Below are positions 27,516 to 37,566 of a stretch of DNA of 64,000 nt, in pieces. Below the pieces are notes generated by a model. The model saw nothing but the letters and a program-made list of their open reading frames with translations, was not told where the DNA came from and made no database searches. Each line of letters starts with the position of its first letter. Position 1 is the stretch's first letter. The DNA lies in contig NZ_BMHO01000001.1 in NCBI RefSeq assembly GCF_014640975.1, positions 196,166 to 260,165 of the forward strand, written 5' to 3'. Made by a program: the position numbers and the translations under genes. The stretch is from Microbacterium faecale (GTDB lineage: Bacteria; Actinomycetota; Actinomycetes; Actinomycetales; Microbacteriaceae).

Positions 27516-28430
27516 CTACGCACGCGGAGCCTCCTGCGCGCGGTCGCGGGCAGCGGCACGAAAGCGGGCCAGCGCGCGAAGTCTCCGTTCGGCGCCGTCG
27601 GGAACGAGTTCGTCCACCTCGGGGATCACATCCAGGACCGCACCGAACTTCCGCTCGAGGTCGTCGCGCACCTCAGGGTACGGGATCGCATAGAGCTCGC
27701 CGGCGGCCATGGCGCGCTCCAGGTGGATGGCGAGGTGCTCCGGGTCCATGCCGTGCGAATACACCTCGCGCAGTGCGTCGACGAAATCATCGTCCGTGAC
27801 CACGCCGGTGCCTTCGGCGGGCTCGGGCCGCGTCGCGTGCGCGTCGGCGATACCCGAACGGATGTTCGCCGGGCACAGCACCGTCACTCCGATCCCGTGG
27901 TCAGGGAGGACCGTCGCGTAGCTTTCCATCAAGCTGATAACGGCGGCCTTCGCCGCTGAATACGGCGCCGTCATCCGCCCGCCCTCGAAGCCGCCGATGG
28001 ACGCCACCGAGACGACGTGACCACCCCGCCGTGCCGCGATCATGCGCGGGACGAAGGTGCACAAGCCGTTCACGACGCCGCCGAGGTTCACGCCAAGCAG
28101 CCAGTCGTAGTCCTCGACGGTCATGGCCTCGACCGAGCCGAAGCCATTCACTCCGGCGGTGTTGAACAGGAGCGTCACGGGCTCACCGAAGTGATCTTCC
28201 ACGCTGTCCGCGGCGGCGGCGTACGCCCGACGATCGGTAACGTCGAGCGGAATGCCGAGCGCATCGATCCCCTGCTCGCGGAGTTCGTCGACCGCGCGAT
28301 CGAGCGCGTCACGGCGAATGTCGGCGATTGCGATCCGCGCCCCGGCACGCCCGAATACACCTGCCTGTCCGAAACCCGCGCCCGAAGCGCCGCCGGTGAT
28401 GAAGGCGACCCGGCCGGAGTAGCTCGTCAC
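27516..28430 (-). CDS. Short-chain dehydrogenase/reductase (SDR 2)
   Basis: 304 residues: TGGASGAGFGQA, LLFNTAGVNG, VVSVASIGG, YSAAK. Paralog of SDR 1 along its whole length, including the C-terminal extension. The GTG at 28430 overlaps the stop of the permease gene by 4 nt (GTGA) and has AGAGG 4 nt upstream; longer frames upstream lie inside the permease gene. Confidence 0.9.
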   Translation of the reverse strand: MTSYSGRVAFITGGASGAGFGQAGVFGRAGARIAIADIRRDALDRAVDELREQGIDALGIPLDVTDRRAYAAAADSVEDHFGEPVTLLFNTAGVNGFGSVEAMTVEDYDWLLGVNLGGVVNGLCTFVPRMIAARRGGHVVSVASIGGFEGGRMTAPYSAAKAAVISLMESYATVLPDHGIGVTVLCPANIRSGIADAHATRPEPAEGTGVVTDDDFVDALREVYSHGMDPEHLAIHLERAMAAGELYAIPYPEVRDDLERKFGAVLDVIPEVDELVPDGAERRLRALARFRAAARDRAQEAPRA

Positions 28431-29590
28431 GACGCCTCTTCCGTGGCCGACCGACGTCGGAGCACGCGGAGCAGAGGTCGGGCGAGCCACTGCGAGAGGA
28501 CCTTGATCAGGTGGGTGAGACCGCGGGGCTCGAACATCAGGATCACGACCAGCAGCAGGCCGTAGATCACCACGGGGAACTGTCCGACCGGAATGCCCCA
28601 GGTCCCGTCCGGCAGTGAGGAGTTCGCCTTGAGGAAGGGGATGTGCTCGGAGTACCGGCTCGCCAGGACCGGAAGCGAGCAGATCACGAGGCTGCCGAGC
28701 ACGGGGCCCCACGCCGTGGACAGTCCGCCGACGGTGACGATGATGATGAATTGCAGCCCCATCTCGAGGCTGAACTGCTCGGGACTCACGAAACGCAGCT
28801 GTGCCACGTAGAACGCCCCGCTCAATGCGCCCATCGCACTGCAGATCGCGAACACGCCGCACATGCTGCGCGTCGGATTGATGCCGGTCACCCGTGCGGC
28901 GAGCTCGGCGTCGCGCAGAGCGACGATGTGCCGACCTGCCGGCGACTTCATGAGCAGGTGCACGAGGAACATGCACAGCGCGACGAACAGCCACACCAAC
29001 ATGAACAAGCCCTGCTGGTAGCCGTAGGTCATCCCACCCAGCTCCAGCGCGGCGAAGTCGAGCGGCCCGATCGACAGGTCCAGAGGGGCACGGCGACCGC
29101 TCACCCCGCCGCTGAGGTCGCTCCAGTTCACGAAGATGTAGTGGCCGATGAAGATCAGACCGAGACTGAGTACGATCTGGTACACGCCCTTGAGCCGCAG
29201 CGCCAAGGGCGCGACGAGCACTCCGGAGAGCGCACCGATGACGACGACGGCGAGCAGCCAGACCGGGAACGGCAGGTCGAGGTTCGACCCGAAGCCGACC
29301 GCGGTGAACGCGCCGACGGCCAAGAAAAAGGGCTGGCCGAGGTTGATCTGGCCGGCGTAGCCGTTCAGGACGTTCAGTCCGATCGCCCCGATCGAGAAGA
29401 ACCCGACGGTGATCCCGAGCGAAAGCAGGAACGAGTCTGCAGTGCTCAGTGGAAGGACGACGGCGAGCGCGACGAGCAGAAGCGCTCCGTACCGCGTGAT
29501 CGCGCTGCGGAAGACGCGACTGTCCTTGCGGATCAGGTCCCTGTAGGCGCCCTGCGTACGCAGCGCTCCTGTGCTGGCGATAGTGGCCAT
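28427..29590 (-). CDS. LIV-type ABC transporter permease (LivM family)
   Basis: 387-residue membrane protein with about ten helices and the NGYAGQINLGQPFFLAVGAF motif of LivM. The ATG at 29590 follows GGAGGGC and lies 1 nt after the LivH gene. Forms the membrane channel with LivH. The basic tail (RPLLRVLRRRSATEEAS) is unusual but unremarkable. Confidence 0.93.
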   Translation of the reverse strand: MATIASTGALRTQGAYRDLIRKDSRVFRSAITRYGALLLVALAVVLPLSTADSFLLSLGITVGFFSIGAIGLNVLNGYAGQINLGQPFFLAVGAFTAVGFGSNLDLPFPVWLLAVVVIGALSGVLVAPLALRLKGVYQIVLSLGLIFIGHYIFVNWSDLSGGVSGRRAPLDLSIGPLDFAALELGGMTYGYQQGLFMLVWLFVALCMFLVHLLMKSPAGRHIVALRDAELAARVTGINPTRSMCGVFAICSAMGALSGAFYVAQLRFVSPEQFSLEMGLQFIIIVTVGGLSTAWGPVLGSLVICSLPVLASRYSEHIPFLKANSSLPDGTWGIPVGQFPVVIYGLLLVVILMFEPRGLTHLIKVLSQWLARPLLRVLRRRSATEEAS

Positions 29591-29591
29591 T

Positions 29592-30497
29592 TCAAGCCCT
29601 CCGGAATTCACGCGTGGCGAACAGACCACTGGGGCGGACAAGCAGGACGACGATCATGATGAGCCACGGCAGCACGGTGGCGAACCCCTGGCCCAGGCCC
29701 GATGGCGCGTACCCCGCGGCGAGCTGCTGGAGGATGCCGAGCACGAGTCCGCCGACGGCACAGCCGGGCAGAGAGCGGATGCCGCCGAGGATCAGGGCGG
29801 GCAGCGCCGTGAACGCGACCACGTCGAGAGTCGGCCGCAGGCCACCGCCCGCTTCCGTGGCCATCAAGACGCCGGCGATGACGGCGGCACCGGCGCTCAT
29901 CAACCATGCATACGGCGCGACGCGACGCGGGTTGATCCCCTGCACGAATGCGGCCTGCGGATCGCTGGCGAGCGCACGCATACCTATTCCGACCCGGGTG
30001 TGCTGCATCACCATGTAGAAGATGGCCAGCACGATCAGGCTGAGCACGATCACCCAGATATCGCGCTGCGAGATGCTGACGCCGGCGATCAGCGCCGTGC
30101 GCAGTCGCCACGGGTCGCCCAACAGCATCACCTCGGCGCCCCAGCTCGACACCGCCGTCGCTTGGCTCAGGCTGAGCAATCCGATGGTGACCAGGAGGAT
30201 CGCCAAGCCCGCCGCGTGGCCTTCGGCCGCCCGATCGATGCGCTGGAAGATCAGGTAGTGGATGACCAGGCCAAGCGCCGCGATGATGATGATCGCGAGG
30301 GCCAGCGCGAGCCAGAAGTTCACTCCCATGTTTTGGTGCAGTTGAAACAGCGAGTAGGCACCGAGAAGCACGAAGGATCCGGGCAGCAGGTTGAAGTGAC
30401 CGGTGGCTTTGAGTAGGACGACGAAGCTCAGCGACACCAGGGCGTAGAGGAATCCCAGTGCGACACCGGAAAGGAGGATCTGCACGAAGGTGGTCAT
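29592..30497 (-). CDS. LIV-type ABC transporter permease (LivH family)
   Basis: 301 residues with about eight helices and the motifs FVQILLSGVALGFLYALVSL and GINPRRVAPYAWLMSAG typical of LivH. The ATG overlaps the LivG stop by 1 nt. Confidence 0.93.
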   Translation of the reverse strand: MTTFVQILLSGVALGFLYALVSLSFVVLLKATGHFNLLPGSFVLLGAYSLFQLHQNMGVNFWLALALAIIIIAALGLVIHYLIFQRIDRAAEGHAAGLAILLVTIGLLSLSQATAVSSWGAEVMLLGDPWRLRTALIAGVSISQRDIWVIVLSLIVLAIFYMVMQHTRVGIGMRALASDPQAAFVQGINPRRVAPYAWLMSAGAAVIAGVLMATEAGGGLRPTLDVVAFTALPALILGGIRSLPGCAVGGLVLGILQQLAAGYAPSGLGQGFATVLPWLIMIVVLLVRPSGLFATREFRRA

Positions 30498-31300
30498 CAG
30501 CGGTTCTCTCCCCTGATCGGTGCGGAGGGGCCGGTGTCGGTCGTTCCCAGATACGCTTCGACGACACGGTCGTTGGCCTGGATGTCAGCCGCGGTACCGA
30601 GGCCGATCTTCTGCCCGAAGTTGAGGGCGAGGATGCGATCGGCCACGTCCATCACGAGGAACGTGTCGTGTTCGATGAGGACGATGGTCAGGTTCATCGC
30701 TTCCTTCAGCTTCAGCACCGCCTCGATGACCTCTTCCGTCTCTGCATCGTTCAGGCCCGCGACGGGTTCGTCGAGGAGCAGGAGCTGGGGGGCGACGACG
30801 GCGGCCTTGGCCAGTTCCACGCGCTTGCGAGTGCCGTACGGAAGGCTCTTGATCGGGGTGTGAGCCAGGTCGGTCAGCCCCATGACGTTGAGGACCTCAT
30901 AGGCGTGCTCACGCGCGTCGATGTCCTGGCGACGGGCCTTCCCGTACCAGATCAAGCCCGACGGAACACCGGCCGTGATCTTGCTGGCACGCCCGACCAG
31001 CACGTTCTCCAACACCGTCATGCTGGAGAACAGTCCGAGGTTCTGGAAGGTGCGCGCGATCCCCACCTGCGCCACCTGATCGGCTCGGCGGCCGGTAATC
31101 GACGCACCGTCGAACTCGATCTGTCCTGAATACTTCACGAGCCCGCTGAGGCAGTTGAATAAGGTCGTCTTGCCCGCCCCGTTCGGTCCGATGATGGCGA
31201 AGAGCTCGCCTCGCTCGACATCGAAGGTCACACTGTCGACGGCGGTGACACCGCCGAACCGGACGGTGATGTCGTTAGCTTTCAGCAGTGGGCCGCTCAC
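30497..31300 (-). CDS. LIV-type ABC transporter ATPase (LivG family)
   Basis: 267 residues: Walker A GPNGAGKTT, signature-region LPYGTRKRVELAKA, Walker B LLLDEPVAGLN. GTG start overlapping the LivF stop by 4 nt (GTGA). Confidence 0.94.
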   Translation of the reverse strand: MSGPLLKANDITVRFGGVTAVDSVTFDVERGELFAIIGPNGAGKTTLFNCLSGLVKYSGQIEFDGASITGRRADQVAQVGIARTFQNLGLFSSMTVLENVLVGRASKITAGVPSGLIWYGKARRQDIDAREHAYEVLNVMGLTDLAHTPIKSLPYGTRKRVELAKAAVVAPQLLLLDEPVAGLNDAETEEVIEAVLKLKEAMNLTIVLIEHDTFLVMDVADRILALNFGQKIGLGTAADIQANDRVVEAYLGTTDTGPSAPIRGENR

Positions 31301-32121
31301 AGCGGACCTCCTTCTCTTCGCTCTTCGCGCGCGCCACGGAAGGATCGGCGCCCTTCGCCGGCTATGCCGAGGTAGAGCTCCTGCACGGAGGAGTCGGCGA
31401 GCAGCTCCGCTCCGGTTCCGTGGTGGGCCACCGTCTTGCCATCGAGGACATAGGCGTAGTCGGCGATCGACAGTGCCATCGCGGCGTTCTGTTCGATCAG
31501 CAGCACGCTGGTGCCTTCGGCGTTGATGTCGACGATGTGCTGTTTGATCTGCTGGACGATGAGCGGCGCGAGCCCCAGCGACGGCTCATCGAGCATGAGA
31601 AGCGTCGGGCGCTGCATGAGCGCGCGACCGATGGCGAGCATCTGCTGCTCTCCGCCGGACATCAGGCCAGCCATCTGCTTGCGACGGCCCGCAAGGATGG
31701 GGAACATCGTGAGAACCCGGTCGCGCGCCTCGCGCGACTCCGCGGCGGTGCGCGTGAATCCGCCGGCGACGAGGTTCTCTTCGACGGTGAGGTCGGGAAA
31801 CACACGGCGTCCTTCCATCACCATCGAGATTCCGCGGTGGACGCGCGAGGACGGGTTCTTCCCCTTGAGGTCTTCCCCGTCGAACAGGACGGTGCCGGCG
31901 TCGACGGTTCCCCCGGTGAACGGCAGCAGGCCGCAGACGGTGGACAGCGTCGTCGTCTTGCCCGCGCCGTTGACGCCCAGCAGCACCACGATCTGTCCCC
32001 GGTGGACGGTGAGGCTGACGTCCTGCAGGGCGCGGACAGCGCCCCCGGAGTAGCTCACCGAAAGGCCGGTGAGTTCGAGCATCGGTTCGTTCTGCGTCCG
32101 TGGTCGGGTTTCGGGTGACAC
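31297..32121 (-). CDS. LIV-type ABC transporter ATPase (LivF family)
   Basis: 274 residues: Walker A GVNGAGKTT, signature MSGGEQQMLAIGRAL, Walker B LLMLDEPSLGLAP. Of two nearby GTG codons, the one at 32121 is preferred because AAGGAGG is 7 nt away; the GTG at 32127 would be too close. Confidence 0.94.
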   Translation of the reverse strand: MSPETRPRTQNEPMLELTGLSVSYSGGAVRALQDVSLTVHRGQIVVLLGVNGAGKTTTLSTVCGLLPFTGGTVDAGTVLFDGEDLKGKNPSSRVHRGISMVMEGRRVFPDLTVEENLVAGGFTRTAAESREARDRVLTMFPILAGRRKQMAGLMSGGEQQMLAIGRALMQRPTLLMLDEPSLGLAPLIVQQIKQHIVDINAEGTSVLLIEQNAAMALSIADYAYVLDGKTVAHHGTGAELLADSSVQELYLGIAGEGRRSFRGAREERREGGPL

Positions 32122-32158
32122 GGGCACCCCTCCTTGTTCGGTGAGTTCATGGGGCGAC

Positions 32159-32199
32159 CCGCCGTGGGCAGCTGGTGCGCGCTGGGCTACCCACGACGG
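32159..32199 (-). terminator. Hairpin between substrate-binding and LivF genes
   Basis: 10-bp arms (32159-32168 and 32190-32199), one mismatch, 21-nt loop, in the 99-nt gap after the binding-protein gene. Probably a partial terminator that raises binding-protein mRNA over that of the transporter core. Confidence 0.5.
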
Positions 32200-32220
32200 A
32201 TCCGGCTGTCCGGCCTGGTG

Positions 32221-33519
32221 TTACGGCTTGACGGACTCGATGTAGTCGCGCGACACGTCCGAGTCGTAGTTGTAGGACTCAAGCTTGAGCCCGGTCGGAA
32301 CTGACTCGTCGATGCGGAACATCGAGAGCCCGCTCGGCGGTACATTCTCCGCGGCCGTCGCGCCGACGACGACGTCCCCTCCGACGAGGCCGAGCTCGTC
32401 CTCCCAGGTGCCGAAGTTGCGTGCCGCGTCCGCGATGCCGTCGCGGCTGAGGTCACCGGCATCGATGGCGCGTGCCAGGATCTCCGCCGTGAGGAGACCG
32501 TTCACGTACCCGGTCAGGTGGGCGTTGGCCGACGGAGTGAAGTCCGGGTTGATGGCCTCGAGATCCGCGATCAGCATCGCCTGGCCGGGCGCATCTGTTC
32601 CCAGCCATTCGTCGCCCGGCACGGAGATGATCGCGTTCTCGGCCAGCCACTCCGATCCGGGGCCCGTCGCGAGGGTGATGTTGTACGAGGAGTTGCCCGC
32701 GAGCACGAGCGGTGCGTAGTCCTGCTGCGCCGCCTGGACCGCGAGCGTCTGCAGGAAGCCACCGGTGCCGCCCGTCATCACGACGCCGCAGTCCGCGTCC
32801 TTCAGCGCGGCGATCTGTGCGGTCAGCTGCTCGGCGGTGGGCTCGAAGGTCGTGTCGACGCCCTTCGTGAGATCCAGCGCTTCGACCGTGAAGTCAAAGT
32901 TCTCGACCACGTAGCTGCCGAGGGTATCCTCCACCGCGAGGGTGCAGAACGTCTCGTCGCCGACGTCGTACTCGTCGATCGCGTACGGGATCAGGCTCGA
33001 GGCGTGCGCGCTCGTCATCGGGAAGCTCGGGATGAGGTGATCCTCGAACTGGAGGTTCGGTGTCGTCCCACCCGGGATGAGGGTCATGTTGTCGGCCTCG
33101 ATCGACGGCAGCATGGCGTCGATGATGGTCGACCCCAGTACGACCGAGATCATCGCGATGTCCCCCTTGAAGCCCTCATAGAGCGGGATCGCGGTCGCGG
33201 CGTCGTACTTCGTGTCCTGGTTGTCGACCTCGACGGTCCAGCCCTCGAGCACGCCGCCGGGTTCGGTGGCCCGGTGGAACGCGGCATCGAGGCCCTCGAT
33301 GTTCGTGATCGCGCCCGCGAACACGCCGGACACCGGCACGAGCGCGCCGATGCGGATCGTCTGCGCGTCGACATCGACACCGGGTCCGCCGACCAACTCG
33401 CCTGACGAGCCGCCCGCGTCGCCACCTCCGCCCCCGGTAGGCGTGCCGGCGCATCCGGCGAGCAGCACTCCGGCGGCGGCCGCGAGTGCGAGTCCTCCTG
33501 TGATTCTCGTCCTCTTCAT
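32221..33519 (-). CDS. LIV-type ABC transporter substrate-binding lipoprotein
   Basis: 432 residues. Lipoprotein signal (AAAAGVLLAGC), a Gly/Ser linker, then a type I periplasmic-binding fold (RIGALVPVSGVFAGAITNIEGLDAAFHRA...). Family members bind branched-chain amino acids, amides, aromatic acids or other organic compounds, so the ligand is probably the starting compound of this island. Its ATG overlaps the CocE-type stop by 4 nt (ATGA). Confidence 0.92.
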   Translation of the reverse strand: MKRTRITGGLALAAAAGVLLAGCAGTPTGGGGGDAGGSSGELVGGPGVDVDAQTIRIGALVPVSGVFAGAITNIEGLDAAFHRATEPGGVLEGWTVEVDNQDTKYDAATAIPLYEGFKGDIAMISVVLGSTIIDAMLPSIEADNMTLIPGGTTPNLQFEDHLIPSFPMTSAHASSLIPYAIDEYDVGDETFCTLAVEDTLGSYVVENFDFTVEALDLTKGVDTTFEPTAEQLTAQIAALKDADCGVVMTGGTGGFLQTLAVQAAQQDYAPLVLAGNSSYNITLATGPGSEWLAENAIISVPGDEWLGTDAPGQAMLIADLEAINPDFTPSANAHLTGYVNGLLTAEILARAIDAGDLSRDGIADAARNFGTWEDELGLVGGDVVVGATAAENVPPSGLSMFRIDESVPTGLKLESYNYDSDVSRDYIESVKP

Positions 33520-35312
33520 CGAGGGTCTCCTTGCTGGTGTGAGGAGTCGGTGACTGACCGGCTCTGGGTGGAAGGGGTGGTGAAGGAAGGGATGATCGGG
33601 AGGACCACGTGCGACGGCCGTTCCTGATCATGCAGAATGCGCTGCTCGGCGGTGCGACGGTCGTCGGGATCCACGAGGGCGTTGTTGGTTGCGCTGCCGC
33701 CGTTGACGTCCCAGTTCGGGTACGACGAGCTGGCGATATCGATCCGCAGCCGGTGCCCTGCCCGGAAGAGCCAGCTGGTTGCCCAGAGGTCGATCTCGTA
33801 CGCCACGACGGATCCGGGCTCGATCGGGCGGCTCTCGTCCTGCCCGTCGCGGAACCGGGCCCGGACGATGCCGTCAACGACCCCCACGGATCGTCCGTCG
33901 GGAAAGACGTCGATGAGTCGTGCGACGAAGTCGGTGTCATCCGCGTCGGTACTCGCGTAGAGCGTCACCGTCACCGGTCCGGTCACCTCGACGTCGGCGT
34001 CCAGCGTCGCGCTGGTGAAGCGCAACATGTCATTGCGCGCATCTAGGGCACGCTGGTCGCGCGGACCGGCGGTCCACTCGTTGCCGCCGTCAAGACCGCC
34101 AGCGAAAACGCCGGACTGTCCGCCCCGCATCGGGATGGGGTCGGCGGGGTCGTGCACATAGGTGCTCGAGCCCCCATCGCGGTCGGGCAGCTCGGGAGCG
34201 AGTCCACCCTCCGGCTGCAAGTACCACGGAGTCCAAGCGGTGCGTGCGAGCGGCCATTCCCGCTCGTCCCGCCACTGACCCGACTGCATGACGTAGATCC
34301 GCACAGGGGGTCCGGGGATGTCCTCCCCCGCCGCGGCCGCCGCGGCGAACTGCGCAACGATATCCTCCAGCCCGGCGCCCGCCGCTGATGCGGGTGCACC
34401 GAAGCTGAAGTCGCCCACGGTTCCGCTCTGGTCGATGTGCTGCCACGGGCCGATGACCAGACGCTGTCCGGCCCTCGCGCCCGGCGTCGCCGCGTTCTCG
34501 CGCAGGTGGACGAAGTTGGCAATGGTCCCACCGACGAACAGGTCGAACCAGCCGCCGACGTGCAGCCCCGGTACGGCGATCTCCGAGCGACGGTCGCAAT
34601 AGCTGATCGAGGGCCAGTAGTCACCGGTCACGTCGTTCTCGGCCCAGCGTCGCCACGTGGGGAGCTCCTCGCTGATGACCGGCGCGTCGATGAGCGCGCC
34701 GCTTCCGATCGAAGCCCAGGGGTCTGCCGCATGGCGCGCGAAACGCACCATGCGGTCACCGACAGCTCTCCCTCGTTGCGCGTCATAAAGAAGGCTCTGG
34801 AGCGTCTTCATCGTGTACCAGCCGGTGAGCTGCCCCATCTGGAACGCGCCACCGCGATACGCGAGGCGGGTCTGGTAGTCGTCGGGGGTCACGATGGGGA
34901 CGATCCCGGCCAGCCCGTCAGGCTGTTCGACCGCGGCCGCCAGCTGCACCATTCCCGAATACGACGCTCCGTACATCACGACGCGCCCGTTCGAGAAGGG
35001 CAACTGCGAGCACCAGCGAATTGCGTCGATCGTGTCGGGTGCCTCCCCCTCGAAGGGGACGAAGACGCCGTCGGAACTGGCCGTGCCGCGGCAGTCCTGG
35101 ATCACCACGGCAAACCCGGCAGCGAGGAGCGCCCAGACGGGGATGTTGCGCGTCAGCGGCTCGCCGTAGGGATTGCGCACGAGCACGATCGGCTGGCTCT
35201 CGCGATCGGCCATCCGGTGAACGACGGCGCGCAGCACCACCCCGTCACGTGTCTCCATCGGGACCCCGGCGTCGACGATTCGACGCGATATGCCATTGAC
35301 CACATCAGACAT
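33516..35312 (-). CDS. CocE/NonD-family hydrolase (X-Pro dipeptidyl-peptidase S15 type)
   Basis: 598 residues. Alpha/beta-hydrolase domain with nucleophile Ser in YGASYSGMVQ (near residue 117), the oxyanion-side motif VIQDCRGTASSDG, and a C-terminal jelly-roll domain (about 370-580, LRFTSATLDADVEVTGPVTVTLYAST). Family members split esters or amides such as cocaine. No signal peptide. Second gene of the main island operon, after LLM 1. Confidence 0.93.
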   Translation of the reverse strand: MSDVVNGISRRIVDAGVPMETRDGVVLRAVVHRMADRESQPIVLVRNPYGEPLTRNIPVWALLAAGFAVVIQDCRGTASSDGVFVPFEGEAPDTIDAIRWCSQLPFSNGRVVMYGASYSGMVQLAAAVEQPDGLAGIVPIVTPDDYQTRLAYRGGAFQMGQLTGWYTMKTLQSLLYDAQRGRAVGDRMVRFARHAADPWASIGSGALIDAPVISEELPTWRRWAENDVTGDYWPSISYCDRRSEIAVPGLHVGGWFDLFVGGTIANFVHLRENAATPGARAGQRLVIGPWQHIDQSGTVGDFSFGAPASAAGAGLEDIVAQFAAAAAAGEDIPGPPVRIYVMQSGQWRDEREWPLARTAWTPWYLQPEGGLAPELPDRDGGSSTYVHDPADPIPMRGGQSGVFAGGLDGGNEWTAGPRDQRALDARNDMLRFTSATLDADVEVTGPVTVTLYASTDADDTDFVARLIDVFPDGRSVGVVDGIVRARFRDGQDESRPIEPGSVVAYEIDLWATSWLFRAGHRLRIDIASSSYPNWDVNGGSATNNALVDPDDRRTAEQRILHDQERPSHVVLPIIPSFTTPSTQSRSVTDSSHQQGDPR

Positions 35313-35333
35313 GCCGTCACATCCCCAGCGCGC

Positions 35334-36431
35334 TCAGCGCGCCTTCTCGCCGGCCGCCGTACGACCGTCGTAGTTCTCACGAGCGTGAGGCATCACCTTG
35401 TCCGCGAACAGGCGCAGACTCTCCTCGGCCATGCTCTGCGGCATGCCGCCGAAACAGGGAGCGACAACCAGCTCGAACTGTCCCATGACGTCCTGCATCC
35501 ATGACAGCTTGTCGATGAGCTGCTGCGGGGTGCCGTACAGCGCCGCGTCTGCGTAATCCTTACCGGCCTGCTCGACGCCCTTCGAACGCAGCGCCTCGGC
35601 CTTCTCGGCATAACGTTCGTACCCCTTCTGCTTGGCGAAGTGGTCGCCGAGGAACTCGTAATGATCGACGTTCTGCTGCCAGAAGTTGCCGATGTACTCA
35701 TACATGCGATCCTTCGCGAGCGTGGGATCCTCGTGACAGTACATGTTCGCGTTGATGCAGATGGGGTTCGGCTCGTCATCCCACGTCTCGCGCCACAGCT
35801 TGTTGTAGATGTCGAACGTCTCTACGAGTTTGTCGACCGGACGCAAGATGAACGACATCACGCTGACGCGATTCTTGACCGCGGCGATGATGGAGTCCTC
35901 CGACCCCGCCACCGTGTACACGCGATCCGTGAAGGTGCGGATCGGACCGGGCTTGAGCTGGCGACGGGGCTGAACGTAGTACGGCCCATCGCCCTCGATG
36001 AAACCCGTCTCCAGTGCTTCGAGGATCATCGGGACAGCCTCATCGACCCGCTCGCGCGACTCGCCGACGGGGATGCGCATCCCTTCGAACTCCACGCGGG
36101 CGACGCCGCGGCCCATGCCGAAGATCACGCGTCCGTCCGACAGGTTGTCGAGCAACAGGAGCTTCGAGGCCACGCGGAGCGGATCGTTCCACGGAATGAT
36201 GACGGCCCCGGTGCCGAGACCGATGCGCTCGGTGCGCGCGGCGATGTACGACAACCATTGGACATTGTCGGGCATGAATGAGTAGTCGGTGAAATGGTGC
36301 TCGACCGCCCACACGCTGTCGTAGCCGAGCGGTTCGGCGAGCAGAGCGAGCTTGGTCTCCCCCGTGACCACCTCATATTCCGAGACGCTGGTGTCGAAAC
36401 GTCCGAACCCGAAATTCACTCCGATGTGCAT
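35334..36431 (-). CDS. Luciferase-like (LLM) flavin-dependent monooxygenase 1
   Basis: 365 residues with a TIM-barrel bacterial-luciferase fold: MHIGVNFGFG at the start, GYDSVWAVEHHF, GTGAVIIPWNDPLRVASKLLLLD and GRVIFGMGRG. It needs reduced FMN from a separate reductase, which fits the fusion at 24546. The start at 36431 is chosen by comparison with LLM 2, which begins MHIGLNFGFG. First gene of the nine-gene leftward operon ending with the GAF-Fis regulator. Substrate unknown. Confidence 0.93.
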   Translation of the reverse strand: MHIGVNFGFGRFDTSVSEYEVVTGETKLALLAEPLGYDSVWAVEHHFTDYSFMPDNVQWLSYIAARTERIGLGTGAVIIPWNDPLRVASKLLLLDNLSDGRVIFGMGRGVARVEFEGMRIPVGESRERVDEAVPMILEALETGFIEGDGPYYVQPRRQLKPGPIRTFTDRVYTVAGSEDSIIAAVKNRVSVMSFILRPVDKLVETFDIYNKLWRETWDDEPNPICINANMYCHEDPTLAKDRMYEYIGNFWQQNVDHYEFLGDHFAKQKGYERYAEKAEALRSKGVEQAGKDYADAALYGTPQQLIDKLSWMQDVMGQFELVVAPCFGGMPQSMAEESLRLFADKVMPHARENYDGRTAAGEKAR

Positions 36432-36499
36432 CCTCGCACGCTCCTTTGCGCTCACCGTCAAGGTCTGATCACGTTAACGACCGCCCTGCCCACTATTAC

Positions 36500-36514
36500 G
36501 TCTCATCGTGAGAC
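36500..36514. promoter_or_regulatory. Operator dyad 3 (GTCTCATCGTGAGAC)
   Basis: Perfect 7-bp arms when the outer C/G is counted (36499-36515), between LLM 1 and the quinone-reductase-like gene. Same core as dyads 1 and 2. Confidence 0.75.
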
Positions 36515-36586
36515 GACCCGATGAGAGAGCCGTCGGAGTGCCTCCGGCGCCGCATACGATCGCATCACACGTCGCGAGGAGAACCC

Positions 36587-37516
36587 ATGTCCGGTACCGC
36601 TTCCATTGTTGGCTTCGACCGCCCCGGAGACCCGAACGTCCTCGCAGTGCGCACCGCGCCGCTCTCTGTGCCCGGCGCGAGTGAGGCTCGCGTGCGCGTC
36701 GCCGCAGCCGGTGTCCACCCCGCCGACGTCGCGTTGCGGGCAGGGCTCCGGCCGATCGCCGGTCCCGCACCGCACGTGCCGGGCATGGCGTTCTCCGGAG
36801 TGGTCGACATGGCCGGCGACGGCAGCGTGTGGCGCGCCGGCGACCGCGTGATGGGGATGGCACTTCCGTCCGGTCGGCGAGGCGGCGCATACCGGTCGGT
36901 CATCGTCGCGCCGGACGACACGCTGGCCGCAGTTCCCGCGCACGTGGACCTCGCTCACGCCGCGGTGCTGCCGATGAACGGCCACACGGCCGCGCAGGCC
37001 CTCCGTTCACTGGGTGCACAGCCGGGTGAGACCGTGGCGGTCACCGGGGCCGCCGGGGCGCTCGGTGCGATCGTCGTCCCGCTCGCCGCTCAACGCGGTC
37101 TTCGGGTCGTCGCGGTCGCACGGGAGACCGATCGGCAGCGCGTTCGTTCGCTTGGCGCCAACGCGTTCGTCGCGAGCGGCGACAACCTCGCTGACCGCAT
37201 CGTCGCCGCCGCCGGCGATGCGGTGGCGGGCCTGGTAGACCTTGCCGTCCTGGACGACGAGGTCCTCCTCGCCGTTCGTCCGGGCGGCGTGATCGCAACG
37301 CTGCGAGGCTGGACTGGTCCGGAGGGAACGACAGTCCGAGTCCTCCCTGTGATGGTTCCGGAGGAGTGGCATCGCGGGGCACAGCTCGAGGAGCTCGCGG
37401 ACACGCGATACCTCTCTCGCCCGCTTCGCGCTTTCGCGCCGGAGCACGCCGCCGAGGCGCACCGTCTCATCGCGTCTCGCGGTGTACGTGAGAGCGTCGT
37501 CATCGATTTCTCGTAG
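36587..37516 (+). CDS. MDR-family NADPH:quinone reductase-like oxidoreductase
   Basis: 309 residues of the zinc-free medium-chain dehydrogenase type (quinone reductase, zeta-crystallin class). N-terminal GroES-like fold with AAGVHPADVALRAG, then the nucleotide-binding AVTGAAGALGAIVVPLAAQRG. No zinc-ligand cysteines. May reduce an enone or quinone intermediate of the pathway. GAGGAG lies 5 nt before the ATG; a longer frame upstream is less likely. Confidence 0.9.
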   Translation: MSGTASIVGFDRPGDPNVLAVRTAPLSVPGASEARVRVAAAGVHPADVALRAGLRPIAGPAPHVPGMAFSGVVDMAGDGSVWRAGDRVMGMALPSGRRGGAYRSVIVAPDDTLAAVPAHVDLAHAAVLPMNGHTAAQALRSLGAQPGETVAVTGAAGALGAIVVPLAAQRGLRVVAVARETDRQRVRSLGANAFVASGDNLADRIVAAAGDAVAGLVDLAVLDDEVLLAVRPGGVIATLRGWTGPEGTTVRVLPVMVPEEWHRGAQLEELADTRYLSRPLRAFAPEHAAEAHRLIASRGVRESVVIDFS

Positions 37517-37566
37517 TTGCCGGACGGCGCCCCTCAGTCGTCGCGTCATCTGCGCGGTGAACCTCG